A stretch of 64,000 nt of DNA from Sphaerosporella brunnea (GCA_008704415.1 VXIS01000155.1:41536-105535); one strand, 5' to 3'; numbered from the stretch's first letter, positions 20,849 to 32,128 are shown. Translations and numbers: made by a program. Notes: generated by a model from the sequence alone, not told the origin.

Positions 20849-23596
20849 CTACAACTCATCCTTAACCTCCTCCTTTTTCTCTTCCACTTTCTCCTCCTTC
20901 TTCTCTTCCACCTTCTCCTCTTTCTTCTCTTCCTTAGCTGCTTCCGCCTCCTTTTCCACCGCCGCCTCCTCCTTCTTAGCCTCCTCCTCCTTCTTCTTAG
21001 CCTCCTCCTCCTCCTTCTTCCTCTTCTTCTCCGCCTCCCTAGCCAACTGCATCTTCCGGTCAATAACCTCCATCACAACCTTATCCAGCTGCAAGCGCTT
21101 CTCATCCAACTCCTTCGCCGCAACAGCCGGGTCATCGCTCTCACCCAGCGCCTGCTGGCGCTTCAGCACATCCTCCAGCCACTTCTCAGCAGCATCGTAC
21201 TTCGCTTGGAGCTCCTTGATTTCCTTCTCATCGTACGGCTGATCTTTAGCCTCAGGGTCTCTAAGGGCGTTAACAAGGACACGTCCCTGCTCAATCGCCT
21301 CTTTCAGCATCTCCACAGCCTTCGGGCGTTTCTCAGCCTCCTGCACGCGGCGCAGAATTGGTTTTTGGAGCTCTTTGAGGGCCTTGAGTTTTCCGCGGAC
21401 TTCGTCAAGACCGGCGCGGAAGCCATCGCCATACAGCCACTCGCTGGCTTCTTCCAGCATGGCCGAGAGCTTGGCGCGCTCCTCCTCGGTGGACGCAGCG
21501 ATGAATGCGTCGTCGTAGAGCTGCTCGCGCGCTTTGTAGACGAAGCCCTCAAGCTCGTTGCGCGATTCCTCGATCAGCCGCCGGGTGCGGTCATGCTCGT
21601 CGAAGGCTTTGATCTCGGCCTTGAGGGCCTTCTTGGCGTCGGCGGAGAGCGGGGGGATGCCGGTTTTCGTGACGGAGAATGCGAGAGGGATGCGTTCGGT
21701 TTTCTTGATGAGGGAGGGGGTTTCGGCGGGCGCGGTAGAGGTAGAGGTTGATGTAGAGGAGGAGGAAGAAGAGTCCTTGTCTTTGCCGAATCCAAAGGCC
21801 TTCTTGACGCCGTCTACAATGCCGTCTTTCTTGTCGAGGACCTCGACTTCGCACTCTACCCAGCCCTTGGAGACAGATGGGATGCCGTCCTTCTTGCTGA
21901 GGGTGAGCGAGAACTTGGTGGCGATGGCCGACTCGACGCATTTGTGGTCGTCTTGCAGTTTCTTGACTGAGGCGGTGGTGTTGGTCGCGTCGATCTTCCA
22001 GAGGAGCTCCATGCCGGGGCGCTGCTTGGGGTCGTTGGCGCGGGGAGGAAGGGTGTGCACCACCTCGAAGGAGAAGTCCTCTTTCTGCGGGAAGGTGACG
22101 ACCTTCTCCTTGCCGATCACAGAACCAGGCGCAAAGATCTGTTGCTTGGTCTTCTTCTCTGCGGTGGCGGACTTGAGGTACTCGATGGTTACGCCGTAGG
22201 GGTTGATGTCGTTTGTGCGGATCTCCTTGACCTTGAAGCTGCCGCTCTCGCCGGCGCCCTTGAAGGTGGCGCCAAAAACGGCGGATTCGTCGGGGTTTAC
22301 GTTCTTGCTGATTTTTTCCGGGCCGCCGACGACTTCCTCGAGCTTCTTGCCTACGAAGGGAGTGCGCACGGCGCCGCCATGGAGGATGATGGAGCCCACC
22401 TGGTCGAGGGTGATCTTGGCGTTGGCGAGAGCGTCGAAGATGGGCTTGGTGATGCGCTCTTCGTATTCCTTGATGCCAGCCTCGAATTGGGCGCGCGTGA
22501 GCTTGCCGGAGCGGAAGTCGACGTCATTGTACAGGGACTCGATGGAGGAGAACACCTCAGTGTTTGCGGAGAGGATCTGGCGGGCGCGCTCGGCTTCACG
22601 CCAGAGCTTTGCCGCCGCCCTGCCATTGCGGCGGAGGGTTTGGACGGGGTTCTCGGTGGAGGCTAGGGCCTGCTTTCCCTTGTTGCTTTCGATGAAGTCT
22701 TCCACCAGCAGGTTCATCATCTTCTCGTTGAAGAGATCACCGCCGAGGGTGGTGTCGTAGCCCACTCCGATCACCGACACCTCCTGCACGGTCTTGTTGA
22801 AGCGGCCAACATCCTTTACGCTCTTTCCCTGGAAGCGCAGCACCGAGGCCGTGGTCGACCCCGCGCCCATGTCGTAGATGATGTGGTACTCTGGGGTCTT
22901 CTCATCGAATGTGCGGGTGGTGGCATAGTTAATGCCCACCGCCAGGCCATCCGAGACCATGCCCATGACCTTCAGCCCCGCCAGCTCCGCCGCTAGTCGT
23001 AGCGCGTTCTTCTCCTCTGCCAGCAGGAAGCTGGGAATAGTGAACATGACGTCCTTGATCTTGCCATTGTTTGCACCCGCCATCTCCTGAGCCTGGGCCA
23101 CAATAGCCTTCAGCTGCATCGCCAGCAGCTCCTCCACAGTAAACAAGCCGTTCATAGAGCTGTGGCTCTTGAAGGCGACGGTATCCTGTACAGGCGCAGG
23201 TAGAATGTGGAGCGCCGGGTACCGGACCGAATAGGTAGTGACAGCATCGTTCGTTACCAGCTTCCCCAACAGCTGTTTCAGGTTGGGGTAGACATCGTGC
23301 GGGAATCGGGCCGCCAGATTTATCGCATCGGCACCGTATAATCGCTCAGGAAAGGCAAACTCTCCCTCCTTTGCGGGGGTGCTGGAGGGCTTGAAGCCAA
23401 TCGCCGAGACCTCCTTGCGCTTGGTGTCCTTGGTGAGCACGATCTCCAGTGGGATTCCCGGCTTGACCAGGGCGGCCTTGATGTATTCCTGGCCTATATC
23501 GATTCCAAGGACGGCACTCGCGGCGGACGCGTAGGAGGTCAGAAGCAGCACCAGCAGACTGGTCAGAGCCGTGTTGGAAAGGTGCTTTGACCGCAT
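20849..23596 (-). CDS. LHS1: ER lumenal Hsp70-like chaperone (Lhs1/Grp170/HYOU1)
   Basis: Uninterrupted 915-residue protein read from ATG at 23596, which opens a signal peptide (about residues 1–28, LLVLLLTSYASA). The open frame runs further upstream, but that part looks like leader sequence. The Hsp70 ATPase domain begins at LGIDIGQEYIKAAL and contains YDMGAGSTTASVL and ILHGGAVRTPFVGKKL; a substrate-binding region and a helical C-terminal extension follow. The last 80 residues are a Lys/Glu-rich repetitive tail. The final four residues are KDEL, an ER-retrieval signal. Lhs1 acts as a large Hsp70 and nucleotide-exchange factor for Kar2/BiP in protein import and folding. The length fits the Grp170 class, which is longer than ordinary Hsp70 (about 650). 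It is divergent from MSS51. Confidence 0.95.
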   Translation of the reverse strand: MRSKHLSNTALTSLLVLLLTSYASAASAVLGIDIGQEYIKAALVKPGIPLEIVLTKDTKRKEVSAIGFKPSSTPAKEGEFAFPERLYGADAINLAARFPHDVYPNLKQLLGKLVTNDAVTTYSVRYPALHILPAPVQDTVAFKSHSSMNGLFTVEELLAMQLKAIVAQAQEMAGANNGKIKDVMFTIPSFLLAEEKNALRLAAELAGLKVMGMVSDGLAVGINYATTRTFDEKTPEYHIIYDMGAGSTTASVLRFQGKSVKDVGRFNKTVQEVSVIGVGYDTTLGGDLFNEKMMNLLVEDFIESNKGKQALASTENPVQTLRRNGRAAAKLWREAERARQILSANTEVFSSIESLYNDVDFRSGKLTRAQFEAGIKEYEERITKPIFDALANAKITLDQVGSIILHGGAVRTPFVGKKLEEVVGGPEKISKNVNPDESAVFGATFKGAGESGSFKVKEIRTNDINPYGVTIEYLKSATAEKKTKQQIFAPGSVIGKEKVVTFPQKEDFSFEVVHTLPPRANDPKQRPGMELLWKIDATNTTASVKKLQDDHKCVESAIATKFSLTLSKKDGIPSVSKGWVECEVEVLDKKDGIVDGVKKAFGFGKDKDSSSSSSTSTSTSTAPAETPSLIKKTERIPLAFSVTKTGIPPLSADAKKALKAEIKAFDEHDRTRRLIEESRNELEGFVYKAREQLYDDAFIAASTEEERAKLSAMLEEASEWLYGDGFRAGLDEVRGKLKALKELQKPILRRVQEAEKRPKAVEMLKEAIEQGRVLVNALRDPEAKDQPYDEKEIKELQAKYDAAEKWLEDVLKRQQALGESDDPAVAAKELDEKRLQLDKVVMEVIDRKMQLAREAEKKRKKEEEEAKKKEEEAKKEEAAVEKEAEAAKEEKKEEKVEEKKEEKVEEKKEEVKDEL

Positions 23597-24539
23597 GGTC
23601 GAGATGTGGACGGGACGCTCCCGTGGTGGATACTCTGGGGTGGCGGGGGGGATTCGCAGCTTTTGAGGGGAGGAAGCTGTGGGTAGGTTGGCACAGGGGC
23701 GGGAGCAGATTCCACAGGTTTTGACACGGTAGGTTGTTGAAGGGGCCAGCTGTTCTTCCCCGGGGGGTCGAGAGCTCTGTAGTTTCTTTCGTAAAATCAA
23801 TGCGGCTCAATTATGAAAGAGGCCACATTGCAGGGCCAAGCCACGATGTCATGGGATGAATGAAGGAATTGATGGAGAAGCCGTTAGGCAAGTATTCAAG
23901 TGTTCGATTTGATGAGAGAAGGGATTGAGCAAGTGCTACATGCGCATATATGTATTTTGACGATGAAAGAAAGCAAGATGGTACATCACAGCCTGTCTCA
24001 ACGACAATTACGACCGCCCCACGATGAGACGGCCGTACTCAAAAAGCATTGAAGTCACTCTCGTCTCGTACGCCGCAATGTCTGTATTGTTGTTGTCGGC
24101 ATTGCGGGTATCCAGCTCAAAATCAGTCCGCGAGAAAAGAATTGACCGAGCGAGGCAAGAGACTGCATTCACACCACAAACAACCACCACCACCACCCAC
24201 CGCCACCTCCACCACCGCCGAGTACATGCCATTCGCAAAGCATTCTCCGGGCGAGCGTCGCAGCAAACGGCCTGCAGCCGGCGGTGTGTGCGTTCGTTGA
24301 TGGTGAAGCCTCGAAGACGGAGGTGTGATGTGTGTGATATGCATGCTGAGGCCAAACGGAACAAAGCCGCAAACCTTTTATCGTTGCGGACGCAGAATGC
24401 CCTAAGCCCTTGGTTGAGTTCGCGGCGGAACTTCGACATCATCATTATTTCCCCGCCATGACGACCGTCGCAGCTGCCGCGTTCCACCACAGCTCCCCCT
24501 CCGCCCCACAGCACTCGAGTGGAGTTTCGCTTCTCCACC
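23597..24539. promoter_or_regulatory. Divergent intergenic region between LHS1 and MSS51
   Basis: The 943 bp separates the two start codons and must carry both promoters. Open frames on either strand here are short and overlapping. An ACC repeat near 24180–24216 is the only simple sequence. No heat-shock or unfolded-protein element can be claimed by eye. Confidence 0.5.
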
Positions 24540-26028
24540 ATGGCCTCGCTTCAAGCCACCTCCAAACGCTGCATCACGCAGCTGCTACGCCCCCGCCGTC
24601 AATGGCCTGCCGCAGCACTCGCCCGTTCCCAGCACACGCACTCCCGCAAGCCCCCAACACATGTCGACATCGAAGTCGCCAAAGCCGCCGCCGCGACAGC
24701 CCCCCAAAAGCCCGTGCATATCCCGCGCGAGATTGGACCCGGTGTGTTGGAAGGCGAAGCCCCGCGCGTTCTCCTGCGGCCCAACAACCTCTTCCACGCC
24801 TGGGACAAGTCGCCGTCCTCCCAGATCCGCGAGCGGGCATCGCGGATAAAGCACCACGCCTATTGCCCGCACCCGGAGCACAAAAACTCGCCACGGCACA
24901 TCAAATTCACATGTCCGGACTGTGGCATCCCGACCTATTGCAGCGAGGAGCACTGGGCGGACGACTACGAGAACCACCTGCTGATCTGCGATGCGCTGCG
25001 GGAAAGCAACGAGGACGAGCACGACCTGCGGTCCGGCCGGTTCTTCCCCGAGTTTGAGTACCCCGGTGAACAGATCGAGGAGCAGCTGATCAACATGACG
25101 AACTGGGATACCTATCTCTACACGCGGGGCGCAAACGCCATCGACGAAGACCGGCAGATGCGGCAGGTAACAAAACTTCTGACCTACCCGATCACGCTGG
25201 CAAGCGTGGTGCACGAGCTGTCACCTTACGACCTCCGCCACCGCCTTACGACCGAGGGTCTGCGGAGCATGGCCGCGCTCCGGTATAACCTGCACCCGCC
25301 CGCCAGCGGTTCAGGACAAGATGTAAAGTCCGTGCGGATTAACCCTCCCCCCGTCCGCCTCTTCATCCTCGGCGCACGTGCCGAAAGCTCCCTCCCACGC
25401 GACGTCTGGTACCAGCTCGCATACCTATTCCCGCGCGCCACCTTCCACCTCATCTTCATCGGACCAGAGAGCATGAAGGGGCGGGAAGCCGAATACCCCT
25501 TACCCGAACGCACACCGGACAACCCCTTTGGCGCAGTGCTGGAGCGTCCTTCATACCGCATGAAAATCAGCACGTTTGTAGAATACTTCCACACTTTGCA
25601 CGAAGCGCACGCATTCGCACCGTACGATCCGTACTTCGACTGCTTCATGCTGTTCCATCCGGGACTCGGCCACCCCGGCTCCGCAGCAGAGTGGGAATAC
25701 ACCCTTCCGATCCTCCTGGATACCAAGTCGCCGATTATTTGCACGGGATATACGGAGACGGATTTGAAGAGAGATGTCGACTGGGTTCACAACAAGTGTA
25801 AAGGTGAATTCGATGTTCTGCTGGAACCAGAAGAGAATAGGTTCAAGAGCTTGAGGTGGGATATAAATGAGTGAGTCCATACCCTGTCCCACGATGGTAG
25901 GAATGATGGATGCTGATGTCAGCAGCGCCGATCCTACGGATCTGTCGCAGAGTAACTGGGGTCTGTGGGCGTTCCGTGGTAAACGCTACGAGGCTACTGT
26001 GCCCCCGCCGCACACCATCAACCCGTAG
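24540..26028 (+). CDS. MSS51: Mss51-type mitochondrial translational activator, MYND zinc finger
   Basis: Exon 1 (24540–25870) and exon 2 (25923–26028) join across a 52-bp GTGAGT…CAG intron to give 478 residues. Reading through the donor would stop after two codons; the spliced tail (NWGLWAFRGKRYEAT) is the conserved end of filamentous-fungal Mss51. The start at 24540 lies in a strong CCACCATGG context and opens an Arg-rich, acid-poor mitochondrial presequence. A MYND-type zinc finger occupies roughly residues 110–155, with Cys/His ligands in the AYCPHPEH, CPDCG and YCSEEHW motifs and CP dipeptides that in yeast Mss51 act as haem-responsive motifs. The remainder is the Mss51 C-terminal domain. 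In yeast the protein activates COX1 translation and couples it to complex IV assembly in the mitochondrial matrix. Confidence 0.93.
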
Positions 26029-26537
26029 ATGGAGGGGCTGGTTTGCTTTCTTGTACATTAGAGCTGTAGAGACATGGGAAAGTGAGATGAACTTCGACTG
26101 TCGACGGCCAGTGGCCATATTGAAAAGCCGGGCCCGCTTACTGATGATGATGAAACAGAGAACTGCACAGAGTAAGCCCGTAGTTAGCATGGATTTGCGG
26201 GGGGATCGAGTCCGTCTTCAACTTATGTATAGCGAGTGCGCGCTTGTGCATCGGCAGCACAGTCCGGCCTCGGCACAAGCGCTGCAGCAACCATCCAAAG
26301 ATTCCAGACGTGGCTCCCACCGACATATCCGGGGATGCGAATCAGCGGCGGTTGTGGGGTGCGCAAGCTAGCCCGGATACGGTACGAGCCTCGGCTCTAC
26401 ACAACGTCGTTCCTGTGACGTGATTCAAGCCCACATCAAAAGAACGATGCTTTCTTCCTTCTCCTCTCCTCTTCTCTTCTTCCCTTACCATATCTGCGAT
26501 ACATCGAGGAAAAAGGATAGAATATTCGAGAGAAAAG
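26029..26537. other. Intergenic region, presumed promoter of the acyl-CoA dehydrogenase gene
   Basis: No gene. A pyrimidine-rich CTTCCTTCTCC… stretch lies at about 26451–26487, close upstream of the ATG at 26538, as usual for fungal 5' leaders. Confidence 0.5.
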
Positions 26538-27999
26538 ATGACAATCCTTAACATCCCCCCGTTGGTCGCGGACAAGATCTCGCCGCACGCGAAGGAGCTG
26601 CTGAAGAAGGTCGAAGCCTTCATCGAGGAAGAATGTGCGCAGGAGCTACCTCTTCCACAGCTCAGCAGCTAACAGCTCTCAGGCGAGCCGGCCAACCAGC
26701 TCCTCGAGGCGCAAATGCCCACGAACCCGCGCGAGCGCTTCCTGAACACGTATCCGGCGATCATCGACACGCTGAAGGCGAAAGCCAAGAAGCTGGGGCT
26801 GTGGAATCTCTTCCTGAGCAACGTGCACTACCGCGAGGGCGTGGCGCTGACCAACCTCGAGTACGCGTTGATAGCGGAGATGCTTGGGCGCTGCCACATC
26901 GCGTCGGAGGCCATGAACTGCTCTGCGCCGGACACGGGCAACATGGAGACGCTGGCGAAATACGGCAACGAGGCGCAGAAGGCGCGGTGGCTGGCGCCGC
27001 TGCTGAGCGGCGAGGTCCGCTCCGCGTTCGTCATGACGGAGCGGTACGTGGCCAGCTCGGACGCAAAGAACATCAACCTCTCGATCCGCCGCGAGGGGAA
27101 CGAATACGTCCTCAACGGCACGAAATGGTGGAGTTCGGGCGCGGGAGATCCCCGCTGCAAAATCTACCTCGTCATGGGAAAGACGGATCCGAATCATAAA
27201 GACCCTTACAAGCAGCAATCCGTCGTGCTCGTCCCCCACGACACCCCCGGCGTTACCGTCGTTCGCGCGCTCAGCGTCTTTGGCTACGACGACGCCCCTC
27301 ACGGGCACTGCGAGCTCAGCTTCAAAAACGTGCGCGTGCCGGCCGAGAACATTCTCCTGGGCGAAGGACGCGGGTTTGAGATCATCCAGGGGCGTTTGGG
27401 GCCAGGCAGAATCCACCACTGCATGCGGTCCATCGGCGTAGCCTCGGCAGCCCTCGACCTGCTCATCCTGCGCACCAACGACCCCGCGCGCGCCACGTTC
27501 GGAAAGGTGCTCTCGCAGCACGGCACGATCCTGGAGTGGGTTGCAAAGTCGCGCATCGAGATTGACGCCGGCCGTTTGCTCGTCTTGAACGCAGCGGACA
27601 AAATCGACCGCTCCGATGCGAAGGGCGCTATGAAGGACATCTCTATGGCCAAGATCTACGTCCCCTCCATGGCTCTCGGCGTCATCGATAGAGCTATCCA
27701 GGCCCACGGCGCCGCCGGTATCTGCCAGGACTTCCCCCTCGCCAGAATGTGGGCGCAGATGCGCACCCTCAGGATTGCGGATGGCCCGGATGAGGTCCAT
27801 ATGAACCAGCTGGGAAGGATCGAGAGCAGGAGATTTAAAGAACTGTGAGCTACCCCTCCCTCCCTCCCTAAGCATTCATGGAAAACTAATCCAAGGCAGC
27901 CGTGAGGTCTTTGAAAAGAGAGCCAAGAGGACTGAGAAGTTGTTGAAGGAACTGGGCATCAAGATGGTAGATCCGCTGGACCTTACTGCGAAGTTGTAG
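26538..27999 (+). CDS. Acyl-CoA dehydrogenase (ACAD10/11-like) ending in a peroxisomal AKL signal
   Basis: Three exons (26538–26634, 26683–27844, 27900–27999) with introns of 48 and 55 bp give 452 residues. The first exon adds a 32-residue N-terminal helix; the last adds 33 residues that end in LTAKL. AKL fits the PTS1 consensus, so a peroxisomal location is likely. Domain order is normal: helical N-terminal domain, middle beta domain ([22 protein letters not shown]), and helical C-terminal domain with [11 protein letters not shown] and the closing [10 protein letters not shown]. The GPDEVH form is typical of ACAD10/11 and bacterial relatives rather than short- or medium-chain enzymes. It would oxidise an acyl-CoA to the 2-enoyl-CoA with FAD. 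The substrate chain length is unknown. The Ser in [11 protein letters not shown] replaces the more usual EP-V-ASSDA spacing only slightly. Confidence 0.9.
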
Positions 28000-28788
28000 C
28001 GTTGTTTTTTTTTTTTTTTTTTTTTTTTTTTGTGTCGTTGATGTTATGATACCTTTGTGCATCCACCTCCTTCTGTTTTTTAACGTGCAAATCGCCAACT
28101 GCGAATAACCAACCACCTCCCTAACCGTACCGTTTCCGTCCGTTCATAAAGTATCGTTCGCTTGTTCGCGGGTCTTGGATTCAATTTATTTATTAGCAAT
28201 AACACACCCAGCGGCCTGTGGAATTGAACTACCACTCGCTCGCCCGCCCGGGAATGTGCGGTGTGGGTATCTTTTCCTTTTGATTTTTTTTTGGGGGGAG
28301 GGAGAGGGGGGTTCCTTGTATGTGATCGCCGTTCAGGATCCTACGCCCCCACTGCCGCCTCCCCGCTAATATGTGGTACTCGTGGAAGGCCGCAACAAAT
28401 ACATGCCTGGTAGATGTAGATGTAGAATATAGTAAATACACGCCGTGGCGTACCCAGCAGCAAGGAAACAGGCAAACAAACGGAGATTACATGAGTATGT
28501 TATTTCACAAAAATAATAATAATGCAAAGGTATCAACACAAGAGCACAAAACACAAGGGAAAAAAAAAAAAAAAAACAACAACAACAACAACAACCAAGC
28601 CAACAGCAAAATCAGCCTGCCTTGTCTGTCTGTGTAATCTGATCAGTTGAATCAAGCCTTCAATTTGCCAGCCTGCCGTCTTCCGAAAGAAAAGAAAAAA
28701 AAAAAAAAAGAAAAGAAACCAAGCTAGTAAAAAACAATACGAGGCGTTGCCATAACAACCCCCCCGTAAACAAGACGAGGGGGAGTGT
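28000..28788. other. Intergenic region between convergent genes
   Basis: No gene. It holds a 26-base T run shortly after the dehydrogenase stop, a CAA repeat near 28577–28594 next to an A run, and a second A-rich tract near 28690. These are likely 3' UTR and spacer sequence. Confidence 0.6.
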
Positions 28789-29337
28789 TTACTCCTCCTC
28801 CATGGGCAGCAAAAACTCCGCCTCACCAAAATCCTCATCAACAGTTCCGGCCATAACCGTATCCCCCTCTCTCCGTCCGACCGCCTGATGAAAGCCCCTC
28901 TTCTTCTTGGCAGCGGCAGCAGCGCCAGCAGGGCCAGTAGGAACCTTAACCGAGCGCCTCGCCCAAGCGATGATGCTCGTCGGCGGCGGCAGCTTCTTCT
29001 TCTCGACACCTTCCGCCTCCTCCTCGGCTTCATCGCCGTCGTCGTCGTCGTCGAAGGCCCGCTTGTTATTGCTGCTGCTGCTGTTGCTGCTGACGACCGA
29101 GTCCTGCGATGACGGAGGCGTGTTCTCGCCCGGAAGCACCGACGGGAGGTGCTTGTTGAATGCGTACGTGCCGCTCTTGTAGCCCTCCGGCACCGACTTG
29201 CGCACCCGCATGCCCACGCTCAACAGGCCCGAGGCGACGTCATCCGGGAGCGGGAGCTGCGGTGAGAAGAAGGAGGTGATTTGAGGCTGGTTGGGCGCGA
29301 GGGTTTGGCGCTTGCGTGCGGTCGACGACGGCGCCAT
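28789..29337 (-). CDS. Spd1/Dif1-like ribonucleotide reductase regulator with PIP box
   Basis: Single exon, 182 residues from ATG at 29337; the longer frame upstream is His/Pro-rich leader and is not used. Residues 41–58 (VGMRVRKSVPEGYKSGTY) are the signature of the fungal RNR-inhibitor family (Sml1/Dif1/Spd1 Hug region). Residues 17–24 (QPQITSFF) form a canonical PCNA-interacting box with Thr-Ser at the degron positions. The middle is Ser/Asn- and Asp/Glu-rich and the C-terminus has basic patches and an acidic end, so most of the chain is probably disordered. Such proteins hold the small RNR subunit in the nucleus or inhibit RNR and are destroyed in S phase or after DNA damage, in fission yeast through PCNA and CRL4-Cdt2. 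Family firm; direct symbol left open. Confidence 0.85.
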   Translation of the reverse strand: MAPSSTARKRQTLAPNQPQITSFFSPQLPLPDDVASGLLSVGMRVRKSVPEGYKSGTYAFNKHLPSVLPGENTPPSSQDSVVSSNSSSSNNKRAFDDDDDGDEAEEEAEGVEKKKLPPPTSIIAWARRSVKVPTGPAGAAAAAKKKRGFHQAVGRREGDTVMAGTVDEDFGEAEFLLPMEEE

Positions 29338-29537
29338 TTCGATGTGTGGTGTGTGGTGGAGGGGAATGGGGTGGTGGTGATGGTGGTGGTGGCGATGGGT
29401 AGGGGTTGGGTGTGGAGGGGAAGGTCGCGCCGGTGATGCGGGTCGGACACGTGAGGGCGTGTGTGGCGCTAGTTTAGTGGCTTTACTATTAACCACCCGG
29501 ATTCGGGATTCAGGAACATCGCCGCCTGAGTACCATA

Positions 29538-29664
29538 CCGTAAAAACTCGAGAGCAAGAGAATGGGCTACGTCACTGGCTAAGTCACTGCGCCATGTGGC
29601 AAAAGTCACTAAGCCTACATGGCGCAGTGACTTAGCCCATTCTCTTGCTCTCGAGTTTTTACGG
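29538..29664. mobile_element. Hairpin miniature element, CCGT-ended (127 bp)
   Basis: The left arm from CCGTAAAAACTCGAGAGCAA to about 29600 is the exact complement of the right arm ending TTGCTCTCGAGTTTTTACGG, except that the left arm carries an extra 12-base CGTCACTGGCTA duplication. TA precedes the left end. The loop core GTCACTGCGCCATG is shared with the element at 58464–58572, and the outer end resembles those at 12647 and 12882. Confidence 0.85.
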
Positions 29665-30187
29665 ATTTAGTTGCGCAAGAACACCGACGGCTGAGTGCCA
29701 CTTCACCAAAAAGTTGCAGCTCCAAAACAAGCTCCGAAATCTCAAGCTCCATAAGCAATTAACTACTCCGTCTCCAGATCCCAGATCCTCACTATGGCCG
29801 CGCCTAAAAAATTGTTGGAGGGCCTAAATGGGGTAAGTTGTGTTGTGTTTTGCATGATAGAATTGAATTGGCTGCCCGGTGTAGGATCTTCCTTCACCGA
29901 ATTGCACTCGATTGAAATTTAATCTTTTCCTTCCTAGGATTGGGAACATTGAGCCTCCATAACATTTCCTCTAGTTATTCTCAAAGGACTAAACGTGCGC
30001 TCAAAAAAAGAAGCAACAATATCCCATCAAGGTATGCGCCTTGAAAACACGAAGGAAATAAAAAATCAAAAGGAAAAACAAAAACACTGATGCGTGAGTA
30101 CGCCCTAGGAAAAATAAAAAACAATGCCCAAACCGCACAAAATTAAGTAAGCCCTCCGGATGCATTCTCCCTCCCTCTCAGAGCTAC
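29665..30187. other. Intergenic region
   Basis: No gene. AT- and A-rich tracts at about 30000–30125 precede the 3' end of the DENN-related gene. Confidence 0.55.
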
Positions 30188-32128
30188 TCATCCACACTCA
30201 ACCCCACAACACCTCCACCTTACCTCTTCAACCTCGACACGTCTCCCCCACCACCTCCCCACGATCCCAGCAACTGAATGCCTATCAGCATCACTATACC
30301 TATCGAGGCCCATCCTCTCCAGATCATCGAGTCCGACGACGACAGGTCCCTGGACCAATCTCTCCTCCTCCTCCTGTTCCTCCTCCTCCTGCGCATCACT
30401 CTCCTCGATTCTCTCCGCCAGGACCGAAAACATGCGTTGCGTCATGCGGTGGAAATACGCGATGATATCCATCTCCTCACTGCCGACGCCTTCCTGCCTA
30501 AGATTCGTACTGCGTCGTCGCACGGTGATACTTCTCCGTCTACGCCTCGCGGCCTCAGGGGAGGACGAAGAAGAGCTGGTAGCCTGAGGTTCCTGGTCCT
30601 CCTCGTCGCTATACTCCCCGCTGCGCACAGCGTATTCCGATGGTACAGTAGGCGTGTACGCAAAGTGTGTGTCGAGAAGTAAGCGGCCGTCGTCAGCTTC
30701 TGCATCGCTGCGCTGCTGTTCACCAGCAGAAGCCCACCAAATGAACGACGAATACGCGATTTCTCTCCACGTGAGTTTCTCGCACACGTCTTCTATGCTG
30801 TTAGGTTCCTCCACCTCCTCGTCGATTTCTCCAGGGGCATGGATGGCAAGCTGGCCGTTTTCGCCCGTGTCGTTGTCGTCGTGGAATAATGCCTGCTTTC
30901 GGTGGTAACGGGCGCGTAGGCTTCGGGTGAGTGCGCGGTATCGTCGCAGGTCTCGTTGCGTCGCTTTGAGAGGGTGACCATCGCTCCCTTCTGCCGTGGG
31001 CCACACTTTTTCTTTTGCGTTCTTGGAGTGCGGTGGGGGAAGCCGCACGATGATGTCCCAAAGATTCGTCTTCATTGCCAATACCTCGTCCGTTGTGCAC
31101 GCGACCCACGCGCCATGTTCTCCCTCTGCTGTGGCGGTACCGGCACGATATTTCGCTTCTGCTTCAAGCATTGGGATGTCGTGGACGCCGACATTAAACA
31201 GCGGCTTCAACCGCACAGAATCAGCGGGCAAAAGATCCGTCACCGACTGCGGGATATTACTGAGTATTGAGAGGTCGTAAACAAATTTGCACGCCATCTC
31301 GACCGGCGCATGGGTGAGCAGGAGTATCCTTTTCCTGATGAGCGCGGCACGATACAGCGGGAAAACCAGCGGTCCAAAAGTATGCATCAACTCTCCCAGC
31401 GACAGTGCAGGGTGGCACTGGCTCAATGACTGGCCCGGCGCCAACACTCCCGTCTCGGAGACGGAGCGCGCGCGGATATGGTGGTGCAGTTTTGGCGAGG
31501 AGGACGAAGAGAGAAGTGTCTCGACACTGGGAGTATCAAGCAAGCCTTCTTCTGTCGTTGCGGGATGGCGGATCTTGTGCGCATTGTAGTACTCTTCGAA
31601 CGGCTGATTGGTCGTTATGTCCTGCGTGTACTTTCTACTCGTCCGTCAGCCCAACAGCTTTCCACAGCAGGTGAGAGGATTTGGAGAAAAACAATACCGA
31701 GCCAGCTCCTTAAGCCCCTCCGCATGCCGCCAGCTCCGTCCCAACCGTCCATAGCTCAGCGGCACCAATACACCAGCGCTGACCATGAGTGCACCTCGCT
31801 CCTGTTCACCCGCATCCACATGCAAGAACGCGCTTACGCCTGCGTAGGGGCCGTGCACAAAGTATATGAGGTCCTCGGTGAGATTGTGGAGGCCGGAGGG
31901 TAAACTCTTGAACTCGACGCCGTCCAGGTTTACTGTGCATGCGAGACATCAGTCACCATTAAAAAGTGGAGAATGAAGTGAAGGAGTACACCAACCCCCG
32001 GAGGCACAGCGCTGCCACTCAATCGTGTATCCCTTCTTCGTGTCGAAGCGGATCAGGAACAGAGCTGCAAGCGGCGGGAGCTCATCGCCTGCGACGGGGC
32101 CAAGATCGAGATGGAGTGAAGGCTTCAT
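30188..32128 (-). CDS. DUF4484 / DENND11(LCHN)-like DENN-related protein
   Basis: Three exons (32128–31996, 31932–31698, 31634–30188) with two 63-bp introns give 604 residues; the phases close exactly. The start MKPSLHLDLG leads into LAALFLIRFDTKKGYTIEWQ, then GVEFKSLPSGLHNL and VYFVHG-like sequence, a pattern of the fungal DUF4484 family related to human DENND11/LCHN and yeast Avl9-related Anr2. The centre has a longin/DENN-like hydrophobic core (GELMHTFGPLVFPLYRAALIRKRILLLTHAP). The second half is Ser/Glu-rich with basic patches. The family is linked to Rab guanine exchange and late secretory traffic; the substrate Rab here is unknown. The first donor (GTTGGT) is atypical but is the only one that keeps the conserved VNLDGVEFK join. 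Confidence 0.78.

Noticed and set aside
20809..21063. Arg-rich frame opposite the LHS1 tail
   Set aside because: It is the shadow of the Lys/Glu microsatellite coding sequence.
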